A stretch of 64,000 nt of DNA. It comes from Endotrypanum monterogeii. Its lineage: Eukaryota; Euglenozoa; Kinetoplastea; Trypanosomatida; Trypanosomatidae. The DNA lies in the NCBI GenBank assembly GCA_000333855.2, contig CM007348.1:530093-594092 (forward strand). The letters run 5' to 3'. The first letter of the stretch is position 1, and each line of letters starts with the position of its first letter. The position numbers and the translations under genes were made by a program. Positions 44,201-54,454 of this stretch are shown piece after piece. The notes beneath the pieces are model-generated. The model worked only from the letters and a program-made list of their open reading frames with translations, was not told the DNA's origin and searched no databases.

Positions 44201-47200
44201 TCAGTGCACGCTGCATGCGCCGCTAGCCGCGCTCTCGACGGCCCCTTTCCTGCCTCTCGGCCGGGCAGAGAGCCGGAAGACGGCCCTGCTGAAGGTTTGG
44301 AGAAAGACTCTTGATGCTCGAGAACGCGATGGAGCATCGACAGGGATAGCAGTCGAAGCCACGTCGCCTCTACTATCGTCACCGCTGGCAGGGAAGTGCT
44401 GTGTGCAATCAAGCTTGTTAGCAGCGCCTCCTCGATTCGCTGAACCGCCGTCTGTGCAGAAAAAACAGCTTGGCTGCCTGTATCACGCCCGATGGTCTCC
44501 TGCCCAGCATCGACCTTGGCAGAACCGGTGCCTTCGGCAGCGCAGTTTGTGCTTGAGAGGCCTAAGGCACCGGCGTCCTTCGATCGACTCACATCCGCTG
44601 TTTTTGGAGGAGGAACCGCTCCTTTGGTTGTCGTCGCCGCGGCGTACACCGCCGCACGTCGTAGTGCGTCCATGATAGAGTCACCCCCAAGAGAGACCGC
44701 CGCGCCACCAACAGAGTTATCCGCTAAGCCGGCAGACGAAGAAGGCTTGCCAGGGGTGGGGCGTGCGGGCGCCCGCTCTATCAAACGACCAAGTGTCGCT
44801 GTCGTGACGCCGCGCGACGCAATGCTGCTCATCACCCGCACAATAATGACGACCTCTGATGCAGAGAAAACCGCCTTGTCTTCTTCTGTGCGGTCGGGTA
44901 TGTCAATCGAGATACTCGGCCCTGACCTGCCACCGTTTTCTGCTGTGCCAGCACCGGCGCCTTCGCCTACTGGGAGTGAGCCACGCACAGAATCGAGCCG
45001 GCGCGCCTCCACCGCCACTTCTGGGGAAATAGACACGGATGTGAAAGCGCCACGAGTAGATACGATGCGCACAAGCTCCGTGTACACCTGCGTCAGATAA
45101 ATAGACGCCGATGGTAGCCCAACGTCCTCTTCAGCCAAGCAGCGCCACCAGCCAAGGAGCACCAGGTCCACGTCAGAGGATACCGTTGAAGCAGAGACAC
45201 TGCTGTCACTTTTCTTTTCTGTCTCCCTGGAGCGGAAAGGATCATCTTCGGGGCAGGGACGCACTGCCACCCTTGGCATCGCAGATTGTGGAGAGACGGA
45301 CCCTCCTGCTGCAGTCGGGGAATCGGCGACCTCCATGATTCCCGTCGGCCGAGCTTGTATATAGCGGGTTTTCCTAATCCAATCCTCCACAGCACCACGC
45401 AGCGCAGCAGTCCACACATGCGTCTGCGCGGCTTTCGTCAATCCCCTGAGTAGTTCAGCTGCATCCGCCCCCTCTTCCCATTCTCCCTGAGTCGACAGCA
45501 GGGCACTTGGATCGTCTGAAGTCTCAATGACAGCGCAGTTTTTGTCCGAGTCCTTCGTGGCGCCATGCGTCACCGTCGTCGGCGTGTCATTGCTGGACCC
45601 TAGAAACATACCCAGAAGCTGCTCAGCCACATCAGGCGTCGCGCCGGTCTGCGTCCAAATGGCGAGAAGCCCATTGATGCAGTGCGCGAATCCCGAGCTC
45701 ACGCGCTCCGTGTACGCCCCTTCAGGGGAGGGTGCAGAAGCCAACGCTGCCGCCGCAGTAGGCTGCTCAGCGCGGACCGATTGCGTCATGGAAATCAGCA
45801 GCGCGCACATTGCCGCCACTTCCTCGAGTTTTTGGAAACAATCATGCATCTCATCATTCGACTGATGTTGTCGTCTGGGAGCAGTAGCATCACTGCTCTT
45901 CTCATATCCTACGCCCACGTGTGCCAATCTCCTCACTTGCTCCATCTTCTGTGACAGAGACTTCATCTCAGAGATTACATATGCCCACATCGCGCTCCAC
46001 AAAGCGGGGCACGCGTAGGAGGTTAAAAGGGCCATCACCGGCGCCACTGCTTGCCACTCCCCGGAGCGCGCCACCAAGTGCACCGCGTGCGATGATGTCG
46101 CACGGAGGCTGTTACGACTCGCTGAGGACCCAGTGTGGATGCCGGTAGATGTACTGAAGAGGAACGAGCGCAGCATCAATGCAGTGGGAGCTGCAACGGC
46201 CTTTTGTAATGCCACCATGATCAGCTGCACACGCTGGGGCGAAAGGGTGGACCAACTCCGCAGGAGAGAGGGACTCAGAGCGAGCAAAGTCAAACGAGAA
46301 AGGCTGTACGGCTGAGATGTCTGCTCTGCAAGCAACTGTTTTAGTGAAGCGCGGGAGTCAGACAGTGACATCGGCGCCTCGTAGGGTAAAGAAGACGGAA
46401 CATTCAGCACTGGGAGTACGCCACTTGTCGGGGAGAGGGCCCCAATCCGCTCCGTCACGAAGCGATCGACGTCAAGGGCATAGATGCACACGGTAGTCAG
46501 ACGACGCGTATCTGAGGGCCGGTGGCACAGCGACGCACTCTTATGGTGAGCCGCAGCATCTGCAGAGGTGGTCTGAGTGAGAGGGGATGCACACCGCAAC
46601 ACATTCCCAGACTTTAAGGCGCCGAAAAGGAGAACCAGAAGATTGTACCCAAGCCGTTGCATGTCCTCGCTGCCTTGGACAACCGCGACAACATCACTCC
46701 ATGAAGGGGCGCGAACTCGGAAAGTATGCGCCGGATCCACAGCGCCTGCTGATACTACAGTCGTGCCTGCCGCGGCGTCACCATGAGGGCTCCCAACATG
46801 CGGCTGTCGTGCCTGCCGCTCTGACGTTGATGCATCTAAACAGGATGGTGACGAGGATGCTGCAGGCACGGCTTCGGGAAGGCACAGGACTTGCTGCACG
46901 ATGCTGGAGTGGCGATCGAAGACCGTGGGCCAGCAGAAGGAGCGCAGCTCCTGTACCACACCTCGCAAAACCGAAAGAGTTAAGTTGTCTGCGGCTAGCA
47001 CGGTAGAGCTCGGGTTTCTGCCATCGGAGCCTTTGAGCGCGCCAGAGGACAACGCCGCAGTACCCTCCTGTCGCCTTGGGGCCCTGGTCGTGGAAAGTAC
47101 GTTGGCGACACTAAGAAATACCATCCAGCACGCAGCGCGAGCACCCCCTTCTGGTGCTTGTGTCAGCCAAGGGGCCCTGATCTGCTGCAACACAGAAAAT

Positions 47201-50049
47201 GCGTTTCTGGCAGACAGCGCTGGGAGATAGAAAAGTAGGCAACGCATCACGACGCCCATCAAGATATCCAGCACTGAGGCACTGTACAGCGGCGTCGCAC
47301 CTGTTGATTGAATTGATGACAAAAGCGACCCTGGTGCACCAGGCGCCTCGCCAGCATCTAAATCACCGACTGGCCGCCCCAACGCCGCCGAGATGTCGTG
47401 CGCCTGAAAAACAACCTCGTCGACCCTAGAAATCGATCGCAGGTACGTGTGGGCTGCGCTCTCAAGCTCCTCTTTCATGCCACAGCCGCCATCGAGCTCA
47501 TGTGAAGGACTGCAAGATGTCCGCTGCGGAGCCTGGTCTGGCATAAGTGACTCGTGAAAGCGACGCGCGGAAAGGCAGAGGTGCGCGTACCATCTTCCCT
47601 GAGATCTGAAGGCGGCTTCCTTCTCTGCATGAGGACCTGCACATTCCAAAACCCCTAGTAGGGCTCGGTACTCCGCCTGCAACTTAGCCTCCTCCAGTGC
47701 GGCTTTGAATGCCCTTAGCGTTTGAAGCAGCTCCACAAGGTAGGGGAGCAGCTCTCGCATCGCCGCATCAATGGCTTGGTCGGGTCGCGCCACTGCGTGA
47801 TCTGCAGGCTGGGCCGAGGCGCAGTTGGTATCGGCATACACTGTGTGACTGAATTCTCCGTCGGGTACATTATGACCGTTGACGTCTGGACGAGTAGCCG
47901 AGCACTCAGGCCATGCATCTCTCACAGGTGCTGCACCCCCCTCAGTCAGGTGTGAGAGCAACACATCCCCCACCGCGATTTGCATATGGTGCCAATGCAC
48001 CATGGACGTCTTCAGAGATGGTGCCCCTGGTGCCGCGCTGCTGTCGAGTGCCTCCTTTGTTGTTTGGCGAAGGTGCTGTTGTCTCCCCCACGCGCGGTAC
48101 CACATCTTGATAGCCTCATCCCGCTCATACTCATCCGTGACAGCAGACAGCTCACCACCTGAAGTGGCGAATGACTCGCCGGAAGAAGCGGCCCCAGTGC
48201 AACTCCTTGCACCTCTGTCGGCGGACGTCGGCAGCAAAATATTCTCAAGCACGTGCGTGAGTGCGGCCACATCCAGCTCCGGCAGAATAATAGGCGCGTT
48301 CAGCCAAGCCACAACCGCAGGAGCCACCTCGATTACGGCTAGGGGCGATGCCTCCGAGTGATCAGCCCTCTCGGCCACTGCTGTCCTCCTGACGCTTGCT
48401 TGGCTCCCGCCGAGGGTGGCTGAGAAGAGGAGGAGACGAACCGGTGTAGCCGCAGAGCTAGCGCTGCCGAACGCTGACGCCAGATGCTCTATCAAGCAGC
48501 TGTGCGCGATGGCCTCGGCGCATGACCGCTCGAACGCTGCCGCAACTGCTTCACTCCTCTGCAAACTCCTGTAATTCTTCAAAAAAGTGTGATGTGACTT
48601 GAGAAGTCGCCGTAACGCCGCAGAGTTCGACTTTCTAGCATTCGTGTACAACGCATCGGTCGGCATCGTATGGGAGCGTGACGCGATCTGTGTGGATGCA
48701 GCCGAGGTCTTCACCCCTGTTGCGGTTCCATTTGCCGTCTGGCTTGACAACGGCGATGTGTGGGAGCCGCACGACGCCGGCCCCTTTGATGGTTTTTTTT
48801 TGAATTCATCGTCCGCATTTGGGATGTGCTTTCTAGAGAAGCAGTCGCCTCGACGCCATTCTGATCCACTCCAAATGGTACACACATCCTCGTCACCGCT
48901 TAGCTGTGGAGGTTTTCTCTTGGGGATTGCAGCGCCACCTCGCCCCTGCGAGGAACTCCTCTGCCTATCATCAACAACACCGCCTTCGGGAGAAGACAAC
49001 GGTACAAGTGAAGGTGGAGCAGCATCGTGACGCGGCGAGTGGACCGACCTCCTCCCCTTTGGGGGTGGCGGACCCGGTACCGGTTCTTGTTGCGGCTCCC
49101 GCGCTGAGGTCGGGGTGTTATACCTCTTCCTACGTGATCCCACTCTGTGCTTGTGCGGTCGAAAGGAGTCCTGCGAAGAAGCGCGTCTCTCCTGGTTCTG
49201 CTCTGCCCTACTCCGAGTTGATCCCTCCCGCTGTGTCGATTGCTGGCGCCGTTGTTTGGAGCTGAAGCGATGGGAGACTTCTTTCCGTGTCGGGGTGCTC
49301 TGCGCATCAATGCCTACAGCGCTGCTGCTACTCAGCACAGGTCGAATGGGCGCCTCATTAAGGTCTAGAAACGACTCTGGGGAAGCCGACTGTGCTTCAC
49401 TGGAGATGGGGGCGAACGGTGTCGCAGGTGTAGTCAAGGTACGCGCAGCGACAACGAGCATCGGCGTCGATGTTGTGAGGCGACCACCCACCACCACGAC
49501 GGCATCTCGCCATCGTCGGAGTTCACCTTTGTGGGGGAGAAACTGCGGACTTACGATTTGGCGGACGCCGGAATGCTGCGACGTGCGCCATGAGAGACGC
49601 TGAGTGACGCGTCTGGCGCCTGCCGAAGCGGCCATCGGCGTAGCAGCGACTGAGGAGGCCAGCAGTAAGCGCTGCCATACCCTAGGAAGGGCACAACGCA
49701 GCGAAAAGGATAACACAGTCGAGAAGCGCAGTAGCCGAAAAGACACTACGTCGTAATTTGGCCACCCATGAGAACAATAACGCATAACGGGAGTCAGGCC
49801 ACAAGAAACAACGGACCCGTTGGCGAAGGCTGCCACCGTCTCTACAGGCTCCGTGGAGGAGTAGTGGGGACGGTGACCACCGCTGCTCAGTGGGGAAAAG
49901 GTCTGCTGCGAGCGAGTCACGGCGTGAGACCGGGCAGACTCCGCAACTTCGGTTGATTTTTTCGAGCGACTGAAGACATCACTCACCCCCTCTGGTGTGA
50001 AAACACGCCCAGTGCCACTCTCAGATGAGCGCGAAGGCGACAGCCGCAT
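41293..50049 (-). CDS. Giant hypothetical protein (2918 aa)
   Basis: I do not recognise a family. The 8.8-kb frame is fully open. The protein alternates Leu/Ala-rich helical segments, suggestive of an alpha-solenoid, with long Ser/Gly/Pro-rich linkers; a basic Arg/Ser-rich low-complexity zone lies at about 200-420. No kinase, helicase, zinc or membrane motif is evident. The start is uncertain. The ATG at 50049 is the first in the frame, but the nearest pyrimidine tract (50059-50105) has its first AG only at 50020-50021, inside the frame. If that acceptor is used, the first available ATG is 49785. That start would give a 2830-residue protein beginning MRYCSHGWPNYD and rich in Arg, Leu and Ser, like a mitochondrial presequence. 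A second tract at 50117-50137 with an AG near 50110 would keep the longer form. A mitochondrial role is only an inference. Confidence 0.8.
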   Translation of the reverse strand: MRLSPSRSSESGTGRVFTPEGVSDVFSRSKKSTEVAESARSHAVTRSQQTFSPLSSGGHRPHYSSTEPVETVAAFANGSVVSCGLTPVMRYCSHGWPNYDVVSFRLLRFSTVLSFSLRCALPRVWQRLLLASSVAATPMAASAGARRVTQRLSWRTSQHSGVRQIVSPQFLPHKGELRRWRDAVVVVGGRLTTSTPMLVVAARTLTTPATPFAPISSEAQSASPESFLDLNEAPIRPVLSSSSAVGIDAQSTPTRKEVSHRFSSKQRRQQSTQREGSTRSRAEQNQERRASSQDSFRPHKHRVGSRRKRYNTPTSAREPQQEPVPGPPPPKGRRSVHSPRHDAAPPSLVPLSSPEGGVVDDRQRSSSQGRGGAAIPKRKPPQLSGDEDVCTIWSGSEWRRGDCFSRKHIPNADDEFKKKPSKGPASCGSHTSPLSSQTANGTATGVKTSAASTQIASRSHTMPTDALYTNARKSNSAALRRLLKSHHTFLKNYRSLQRSEAVAAAFERSCAEAIAHSCLIEHLASAFGSASSAATPVRLLLFSATLGGSQASVRRTAVAERADHSEASPLAVIEVAPAVVAWLNAPIILPELDVAALTHVLENILLPTSADRGARSCTGAASSGESFATSGGELSAVTDEYERDEAIKMWYRAWGRQQHLRQTTKEALDSSAAPGAPSLKTSMVHWHHMQIAVGDVLLSHLTEGGAAPVRDAWPECSATRPDVNGHNVPDGEFSHTVYADTNCASAQPADHAVARPDQAIDAAMRELLPYLVELLQTLRAFKAALEEAKLQAEYRALLGVLECAGPHAEKEAAFRSQGRWYAHLCLSARRFHESLMPDQAPQRTSCSPSHELDGGCGMKEELESAAHTYLRSISRVDEVVFQAHDISAALGRPVGDLDAGEAPGAPGSLLSSIQSTGATPLYSASVLDILMGVVMRCLLFYLPALSARNAFSVLQQIRAPWLTQAPEGGARAACWMVFLSVANVLSTTRAPRRQEGTAALSSGALKGSDGRNPSSTVLAADNLTLSVLRGVVQELRSFCWPTVFDRHSSIVQQVLCLPEAVPAASSSPSCLDASTSERQARQPHVGSPHGDAAAGTTVVSAGAVDPAHTFRVRAPSWSDVVAVVQGSEDMQRLGYNLLVLLFGALKSGNVLRCASPLTQTTSADAAAHHKSASLCHRPSDTRRLTTVCIYALDVDRFVTERIGALSPTSGVLPVLNVPSSLPYEAPMSLSDSRASLKQLLAEQTSQPYSLSRLTLLALSPSLLRSWSTLSPQRVQLIMVALQKAVAAPTALMLRSFLFSTSTGIHTGSSASRNSLRATSSHAVHLVARSGEWQAVAPVMALLTSYACPALWSAMWAYVISEMKSLSQKMEQVRRLAHVGVGYEKSSDATAPRRQHQSNDEMHDCFQKLEEVAAMCALLISMTQSVRAEQPTAAAALASAPSPEGAYTERVSSGFAHCINGLLAIWTQTGATPDVAEQLLGMFLGSSNDTPTTVTHGATKDSDKNCAVIETSDDPSALLSTQGEWEEGADAAELLRGLTKAAQTHVWTAALRGAVEDWIRKTRYIQARPTGIMEVADSPTAAGGSVSPQSAMPRVAVRPCPEDDPFRSRETEKKSDSSVSASTVSSDVDLVLLGWWRCLAEEDVGLPSASIYLTQVYTELVRIVSTRGAFTSVSISPEVAVEARRLDSVRGSLPVGEGAGAGTAENGGRSGPSISIDIPDRTEEDKAVFSASEVVIIVRVMSSIASRGVTTATLGRLIERAPARPTPGKPSSSAGLADNSVGGAAVSLGGDSIMDALRRAAVYAAATTTKGAVPPPKTADVSRSKDAGALGLSSTNCAAEGTGSAKVDAGQETIGRDTGSQAVFSAQTAVQRIEEALLTSLIAHSTSLPAVTIVEATWLRLLSLSMLHRVLEHQESFSKPSAGPSSGSLPGREAGKGPSRARLAAHAACTDSPAATAETPSSPSSPIKGSSTVASFESALHLDGSLREAPSPWLRALHDALLTSRHSRHIVTCFVSSFHAFLANPDRLYCSSASGSAARLSSGSPQACRGVPVSCDDTPETTSPFTEEGRSTTSGPSFIRSRLQQFFTRLCTSCAEAVIALYSVKTQQARVANASGNSATAEVVVGESPVKATVSGSMTAPNADGDGGVAEVVMISHAVAPHQEHGRRFCKVFVVANELHQLLSAYEDAITWSASGQPSTGAVSNAVEVGNRRSDKVRRMRCQLRVLYATLMDTVTDFVPYGEHGSAVEVMQMLGVITCRMPWQSYVEEPRAPALLAVNDGPLDDCFSINTEVAAVAPVKRGRSLMEGSVASGLGMLRDDSKGDVSVDPLLVCFRDSVARLMPYVDAEVLRCTKPRFPSLLSLTLICSAKSSVEDALRSVSVGLRRSTQRLQRRSSVTSAATTPVGADVGLPPAAPTAVQVRESESANHGIRSDAVPESSGLSTQSLWSQAPLQSLLHRAAMDRLMASRHGLHLCTLAANASEFSMALLPLTHYLRDARSRISWGMLDVVFKAIAVSAMSFQRHNQAEMLSRADFLPLLPMPITGSDRVSRATASSPADRVDAASVIDRHHRCMDNSHAPQPAGVTVPRSSTEGSSLRVGEMRDPRGNGSAASVPLFRSAAVSPATRSAPSQLRQVWGDLARRLLHEEDDRALRDCSLWVSALYCGAMVNCAGTQLFEQLLASLVFGGTTPTTSAAIATGRIATLDTVGWTLVLEACGTASDHHSRTAYRALLRDEFFRFLERAVAFACAGEGGVATPSVSFPSSKGSGAAANESRRVVIDDEVPLAGACLCKLLEAIPRLFVEDACFWCRVKGCVESWCAAIVFDPADGASEPSSAPRGCASAVRLSWVTELQHSFNWAAQSAGQFSLLFSDTWTTATKEGDVDAVAEWMRSHLEALEEATASTAGATGSLPISSPPS

Positions 50050-50058
50050 ATAGTGCAC

Positions 50059-50105
50059 AGGGGAGGGAGAGGGGAGAGTTAGGAAAGAAAATGGGAAAAA
50101 AGGAG
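50059..50105 (-). promoter_or_regulatory. Polypyrimidine trans-splicing tract, giant gene
   Basis: Three pyrimidine blocks on the coding strand ending only 10 bases before the ATG at 50049, with no AG in between. This casts doubt on that start. Confidence 0.6.
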
Positions 50106-51408
50106 TTCTCACAATCGGGGGAAAAAACGGGGAGGGGCCAAATGGCCGTGTGTAGCGCCTTGTCTCTGTTTCGTGTGTACGTGAAATTACGGCAGGCACG
50201 CTGGTTACGAGGCAGCGCTACCTAAACTTAGATTTATGACGAAGTTAGAGATAGGGGGGGAGGGGGCAGATGACTACACGCAGTTGGATGACCACGGGTA
50301 TCCTCCCCTCGTGACGACGTTGCACCACTGTGGCGCTGTCTTGCCAAATGAGTAGGTAGAGATGTAGTTGACCACTATGGGAAGAGATGAAGAGGACCCT
50401 AATGTATGATAGATCTGCCTGTTGCCTGCGCGCGTGCGTGTGTTTAGGGGGCGGGGGAGTCTGGTAATATGAAACCCTGTGCTCCGATCCTAGCTCTATA
50501 GATCAAAGGGACAGCTATGCCTGCCAGAATGTGTGCGTGTCTATGAACGTTTCTGCGCGCATGAAGTGGGTGCTGTAGCTGCACACACGTCCCCCTGGGC
50601 CCCCGTCGCTCCTCAGCAAGAGAAATGGGAGAGAGGGGCGACGGAGCGAAGAAGAATACCGAAGCACCTTTTTTTTTTCTAGAATGAGCACACGGACGGT
50701 GACGACGTGCGCGTCACCTGCTTTGAACTGTGTCCAACACTCCAAGGACGAGGGAAGGAGGGTGTAGGAAACGAGATGGTGTCATGAAGTGGGAAAATGA
50801 GTGATCCAGCATCATTGGGGCAGTAGCCTAGGCAGAGAGCCGAGGTATCCCCTGCTGCAAATTGCACCCGATAAGGGCGCGAGAAAAATAGAAAGACTCA
50901 TCGATGTACTCGCGATGGCGTTGCAGCGTCCACGAAAAAAGGCTGACAGGAAAACCTGGGCGGAAGTGCGCAGTGGGGAGAAAAAAAAACACTGGAGAGA
51001 GCGTAAGCCAACACATGCCGATAGGGACTTCTCTCCTCCCTCCCCTCCAGCGCGATCTCCCTTAGCCGCTGCTGTGGGTTACGCCTGTCGGTATGCCTGT
51101 TCATGTTTATGCGTGCGTGCGTGCAATCGCCTGTTTTGAATTTCATGCTCGCGTTTCACAGTTAAAACTGAGAAGATTAAGTGGGTATGCGACTGCATCC
51201 GTGATGATAGCCGCCATACACACAGCAGCAGCAACAGTACCACCACCACCCCCACCGACCCCCAAAAAAAAAATATATATATATATATCTTCTCACTCTC
51301 CTCCTTTGTCGTCCTCACCGAAGCGTGCAATAACATCGGCAGTCACACGCATTAGACACTTTCAAAATAACGACGTATCGAAAATAAGAAGCAATATATA
51401 AACGATGC

Positions 51409-51435
51409 ATATATATATATATATATATATATATA
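51409..51435. repeat. (AT)n microsatellite
   Basis: About 13 AT units in the upstream part of the long spacer. Confidence 0.95.
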
Positions 51436-51900
51436 GGTACGAGGGGTCATTTCTCTGAAACACTGGTGGGAAACAATGTGAAAAGAGGGACGTATGAAAG
51501 GGGTTAGATGCCGTCATCGAAAGGATGGGCAGCCGGGGGTGCTGCCACCATAAGCACCGTCAGCACAGTGACAACGATATATGTTCAACAGCAAGCTGTT
51601 GAATCAAGAGGGAAGGGGGGAGTACTCAGCAGCAGCAAGGGAAAAATGCAAAACAAACATACATGTATGCTCGCTTGCTCAGCTTCGGCTTCTGTACCCA
51701 CTACTGCCCACCCCACGCTGCTTTCTCTTCCCGACTCCACTAGGCGCCACCTTACCTCCCCAAGACACAAACGCGAGACAAACAAACAGGCAAAAATAAA
51801 AAGAGGGTGAAAAGAGATGACGTAGGAGTAATAGAGTTTGAGAAGGTGAGGGTGAAGGTGGGGGGAGGCAGGAGTTGCAAGGGGAGAGGGACGGCACGAC

Positions 51901-51920
51901 GGGGGGGGGGGGGGGGGGGG
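51901..51920 (+). repeat. G20 homopolymer
   Basis: Twenty consecutive G on the plus (template) strand; the longest homopolymer in the window and within about 150 bases of the stop of the 181-aa gene. Confidence 0.95.
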
Positions 51921-52064
51921 CGACGCGCCTTTTTCCCCCTTTTTTGTGTGTTTTTGAACGGTACACCTGGTACACAGCGCCCATGTGAAATCAGCGGTGA
52001 GTGCGATCTGCTCTGATCCCCCTACCCTCTCCCCTCGACACACACAGACAAACAGACATGCCCC

Positions 52065-52610
52065 TTACAGCGGGCCGTCTTTGCCCTTGGCCCAATATTT
52101 GGCGAAGTAAGCCCACGCGTTCAGAAGCAGCGACACCGCCTTCCCTTCAGCATTGTTAATCTGATCCTCCGTCAGTGAATTCAAGGCACGCCACGCCTCC
52201 TCCTCCACGCTTTTTTTGTCGGCACCGGCACCACTGCTCTGATGCAATTTTTTCATTTTGTTCACTCGCATGGCGACATCCAGAGCACTCTCGCTGCCAT
52301 TCGCAGATGCGGCAGAAGCGCTCGAAGCCTCACTGGGTATAGGTGTCTGTTGCGGCACAGTCTGCTGTCCCGCTGTGCTCGAGGCGTCATTCATACATAC
52401 GCGCGACACGGTAAAGTAGCAGCGGCGCGCATAGATGATGGGGCACGGGGCGGGGATCCTACTCACCAAAATATCTGTGCTGGCTGACATCTTCAAGGAT
52501 GCGCATACCTGCCCATCATATCTGGTGCTCTGCGAAGATGCGAGAAGACGGGTCGAACGACCTACCGCGCAACCAGCATAGAAAAATGAGGGTAACGTGC
52601 GGATCATCAT
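52065..52610 (-). CDS. Small protein with mitochondrial-like N-terminus
   Basis: I do not recognise a family. With the first ATG after the splice tract (52610) it is 181 residues. The N-terminus MMIRTLPSFFYAGCAVGR and the next 60 residues are rich in Arg, Ser and aromatic residues with almost no acids, as in a mitochondrial presequence. The middle (about 75-115) is Ser/Ala/Gln-rich. The C-terminal 65 residues look folded: a charged helix followed by an amphipathic or membrane-associated helix, LLLNAWAYFAKYWAKG. Two internal ATGs are candidate starts: 52490 (141 residues) and 52394 (109 residues, removing all presequence-like residues). A subunit of a mitochondrial complex is plausible but unproven. 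A 1.8-kb spacer separates it from RPA1 upstream. Confidence 0.65.
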   Translation of the reverse strand: MMIRTLPSFFYAGCAVGRSTRLLASSQSTRYDGQVCASLKMSASTDILVSRIPAPCPIIYARRCYFTVSRVCMNDASSTAGQQTVPQQTPIPSEASSASAASANGSESALDVAMRVNKMKKLHQSSGAGADKKSVEEEAWRALNSLTEDQINNAEGKAVSLLLNAWAYFAKYWAKGKDGPL

Positions 52611-52662
52611 TCCGATGGTCGTGAGGGACACAAATATCAGACTTGTTGTTTGCAAGAATATT

Positions 52663-52684
52663 TATATATATATATATATATATA
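52663..52684. repeat. (TA)n microsatellite
   Basis: TA repeat in the presumed 5' UTR of the 181-aa gene, about 50 bases upstream of its first ATG. Confidence 0.95.
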
Positions 52685-52728
52685 AAGTTGTGCCGGTCGT
52701 TCAGTGTTATCTTACTCTTCAGAGTTTC

Positions 52729-52748
52729 GAAAAAGAAAAAGAGGGGGA
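52729..52748 (-). promoter_or_regulatory. Polypyrimidine trans-splicing tract, 181-aa gene
   Basis: 20 uninterrupted pyrimidines on the coding strand, followed by AG within about 12 bases. The first ATG after it is 52610, which decides the chosen start. Confidence 0.55.
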
Positions 52749-52973
52749 TCGAGCTAAACCGTTCGATACTACCGTGCAGTGATGCCCACGCCACACCTGG
52801 CCTCCGTGAGGGACGGAAGAGGGAGGAAGAGATACAACAGCAACACAAAGCTTTGAGCCGCGACAGTGAAGCGCTCGTGAACAGACACAGGGGGAGTCAA
52901 AACGATCGTCACCTTTTCGATTGTGCCGCTTCGCTCAGTCAACGTGCTGGACGAGTACTCCTCCGTGTACCTT

Positions 52974-53005
<32 letters not shown>

Positions 53006-53023
53006 CGTGTGTGCGTGTGTATG
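52974..53023. repeat. (TA)n-(TG)n compound microsatellite
   Basis: TA repeat passing into imperfect TG/CG repeats. Confidence 0.9.
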
Positions 53024-54310
53024 TAGTTACTCGAGCCACCTTTTTCCCTGAAATCTCTGCGGTGTCGTTCTTTACACTTGATCTTGCTCATGAACGGATG
53101 CGGACTCCGCCATCCGTACGATGCAAAATGTTTAATTAAAAAAAAAAGAAAAAAAAAAGAAAAAAGAGTGAAGGAAAAGAAGAGTAAGTGTGTACACAAT
53201 TGGATGCCGCGCTGCAGAGTAGAGAACGCATCGTGTATGCATTTGGGTGAGGCCAAATACAGAAAGCTGCGAGAGAATGTATTCACCGGAGGCGGGGTGG
53301 AATACACAAACAGATATGTCTGAAAAAAAAAAAAAACATCCACATCATAGTCAGCATCTGGGAAATCTTTTCATTGTTTTATTCTACTCCGAAGGCTTCA
53401 ACTGAGCTATAACAATCTCTTTTTTTTTTTTACGACAGAAACAGCACATACCAACGCATACAGTTGATTTGAACAAAAATAAAAAATGAAAATAAACGGG
53501 AAAGGGGGAAGGGGGGCTTCGCTCGGCGATACACTCAAGCACCGACACACAAGCAAACGACGAAGTCTACCCCTCAACATGTAATGTGCGAGCGAATTCA
53601 AAAACAGATCAGCCAAAGCTGGGCAGACGGCGTATCACTACCAGCTCACGCAATAGATCCACTCAGCTGTGACGTAGAGCTGCACGCTAAAGGGACAAAG
53701 AAAAAAAAAAGCGCAGTAGACCCCAGAGGAAAAAATTGGGCCCGTCCTAGGTGAATCTGACCCATGTATTTCCCCCCTCCCCCCTCCCCCACTTCTTTTC
53801 CTGCACCACCCCTTCCCAAGCACACATTCCCCAACCCTTGCAGTTTTCTCTGAAAATAGATCCCTTACGACACAACATCGTGAGCACACACACACACAGA
53901 CTGATGCTGCTCGGGTAGCTTCTCCTCGATTTACCAGCAGGGCGCCAAGATATGTCCAGAGCATCACCAGCCCACCCCTAGCTCTTTTTTCTTAGCTCAG
54001 GTACGTCAAGAGCGAAGATGCCGACAAATCCCGAGCCCCGATGACTTTGATGACCGTTTAATGTGGATATCAAAAACAGTAATAATATAATGCAAGCCAG
54101 CAAAACGAAGCGTCCGCCGACGTACACACACGCAGACACACACACGAGGGCGAAAACTAAAACAAACCGACAAACGCACTCGAGCGAGTGTTCCCTTTTC
54201 TATGAGGCCTCTTTTTTTTTTTTTTAGTTGTCTGTGTTTCTGTCGCCGTCATCGCTTGGTAGTGCACGTGATGCACACCTCGCAAACACGGGAGGCGGAT
54301 GCGTAAAAAT

Positions 54311-54311
<1 letters not shown>

Positions 54312-54352
<41 letters not shown>

Positions 54353-54379
54353 TTGTTGTTGTTGTTGTGTGTGTGTGTC
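54312..54379. repeat. (TA)20-(GTT)n-(GT)n compound microsatellite
   Basis: About 20 TA units, then four GTT units, then a GT repeat; about 75 bases downstream of the RPA1 stop. Confidence 0.95.
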
Positions 54380-54454
54380 TGCGTCTCTCTCTCTCTATTG
54401 TTGATGTTCACTTTCGTCCAGTGGTAAGACATCTCTTTATAGGCACCGTAGAAC

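Larger units (their letters stand above)
50050..52064. other. Spacer between small mitochondrial-like and giant-protein genes
   Basis: About 2 kb without a credible gene. Contains splice tracts at 50059-50137, a repeat-poor stretch at about 50200-50900, a short TA tract near 51274, TA at 51409-51435 and a G20 run at 51901-51920. ORFs here of about 100-150 codons are proline- or phenylalanine-rich translations of homopolymers. Confidence 0.7.
52611..54454. other. Spacer between RPA1 and the 181-aa gene
   Basis: No credible gene. Contains the splice tract at 52729-52748, TA tracts at 52663-52684, 52974-53023 and 54312-54351, an A/G-rich run at about 53135-53190 and C-rich plus-strand blocks near 53770-53800. 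Confidence 0.7.

Noticed and set aside
51585..52043. 152-codon minus-strand frame after the 181-aa gene
   Set aside because: Depends on the G20 run for a polyproline block and lacks its own splice tract; it begins 22 bases past a gene stop, too close for a separate trypanosomatid gene.
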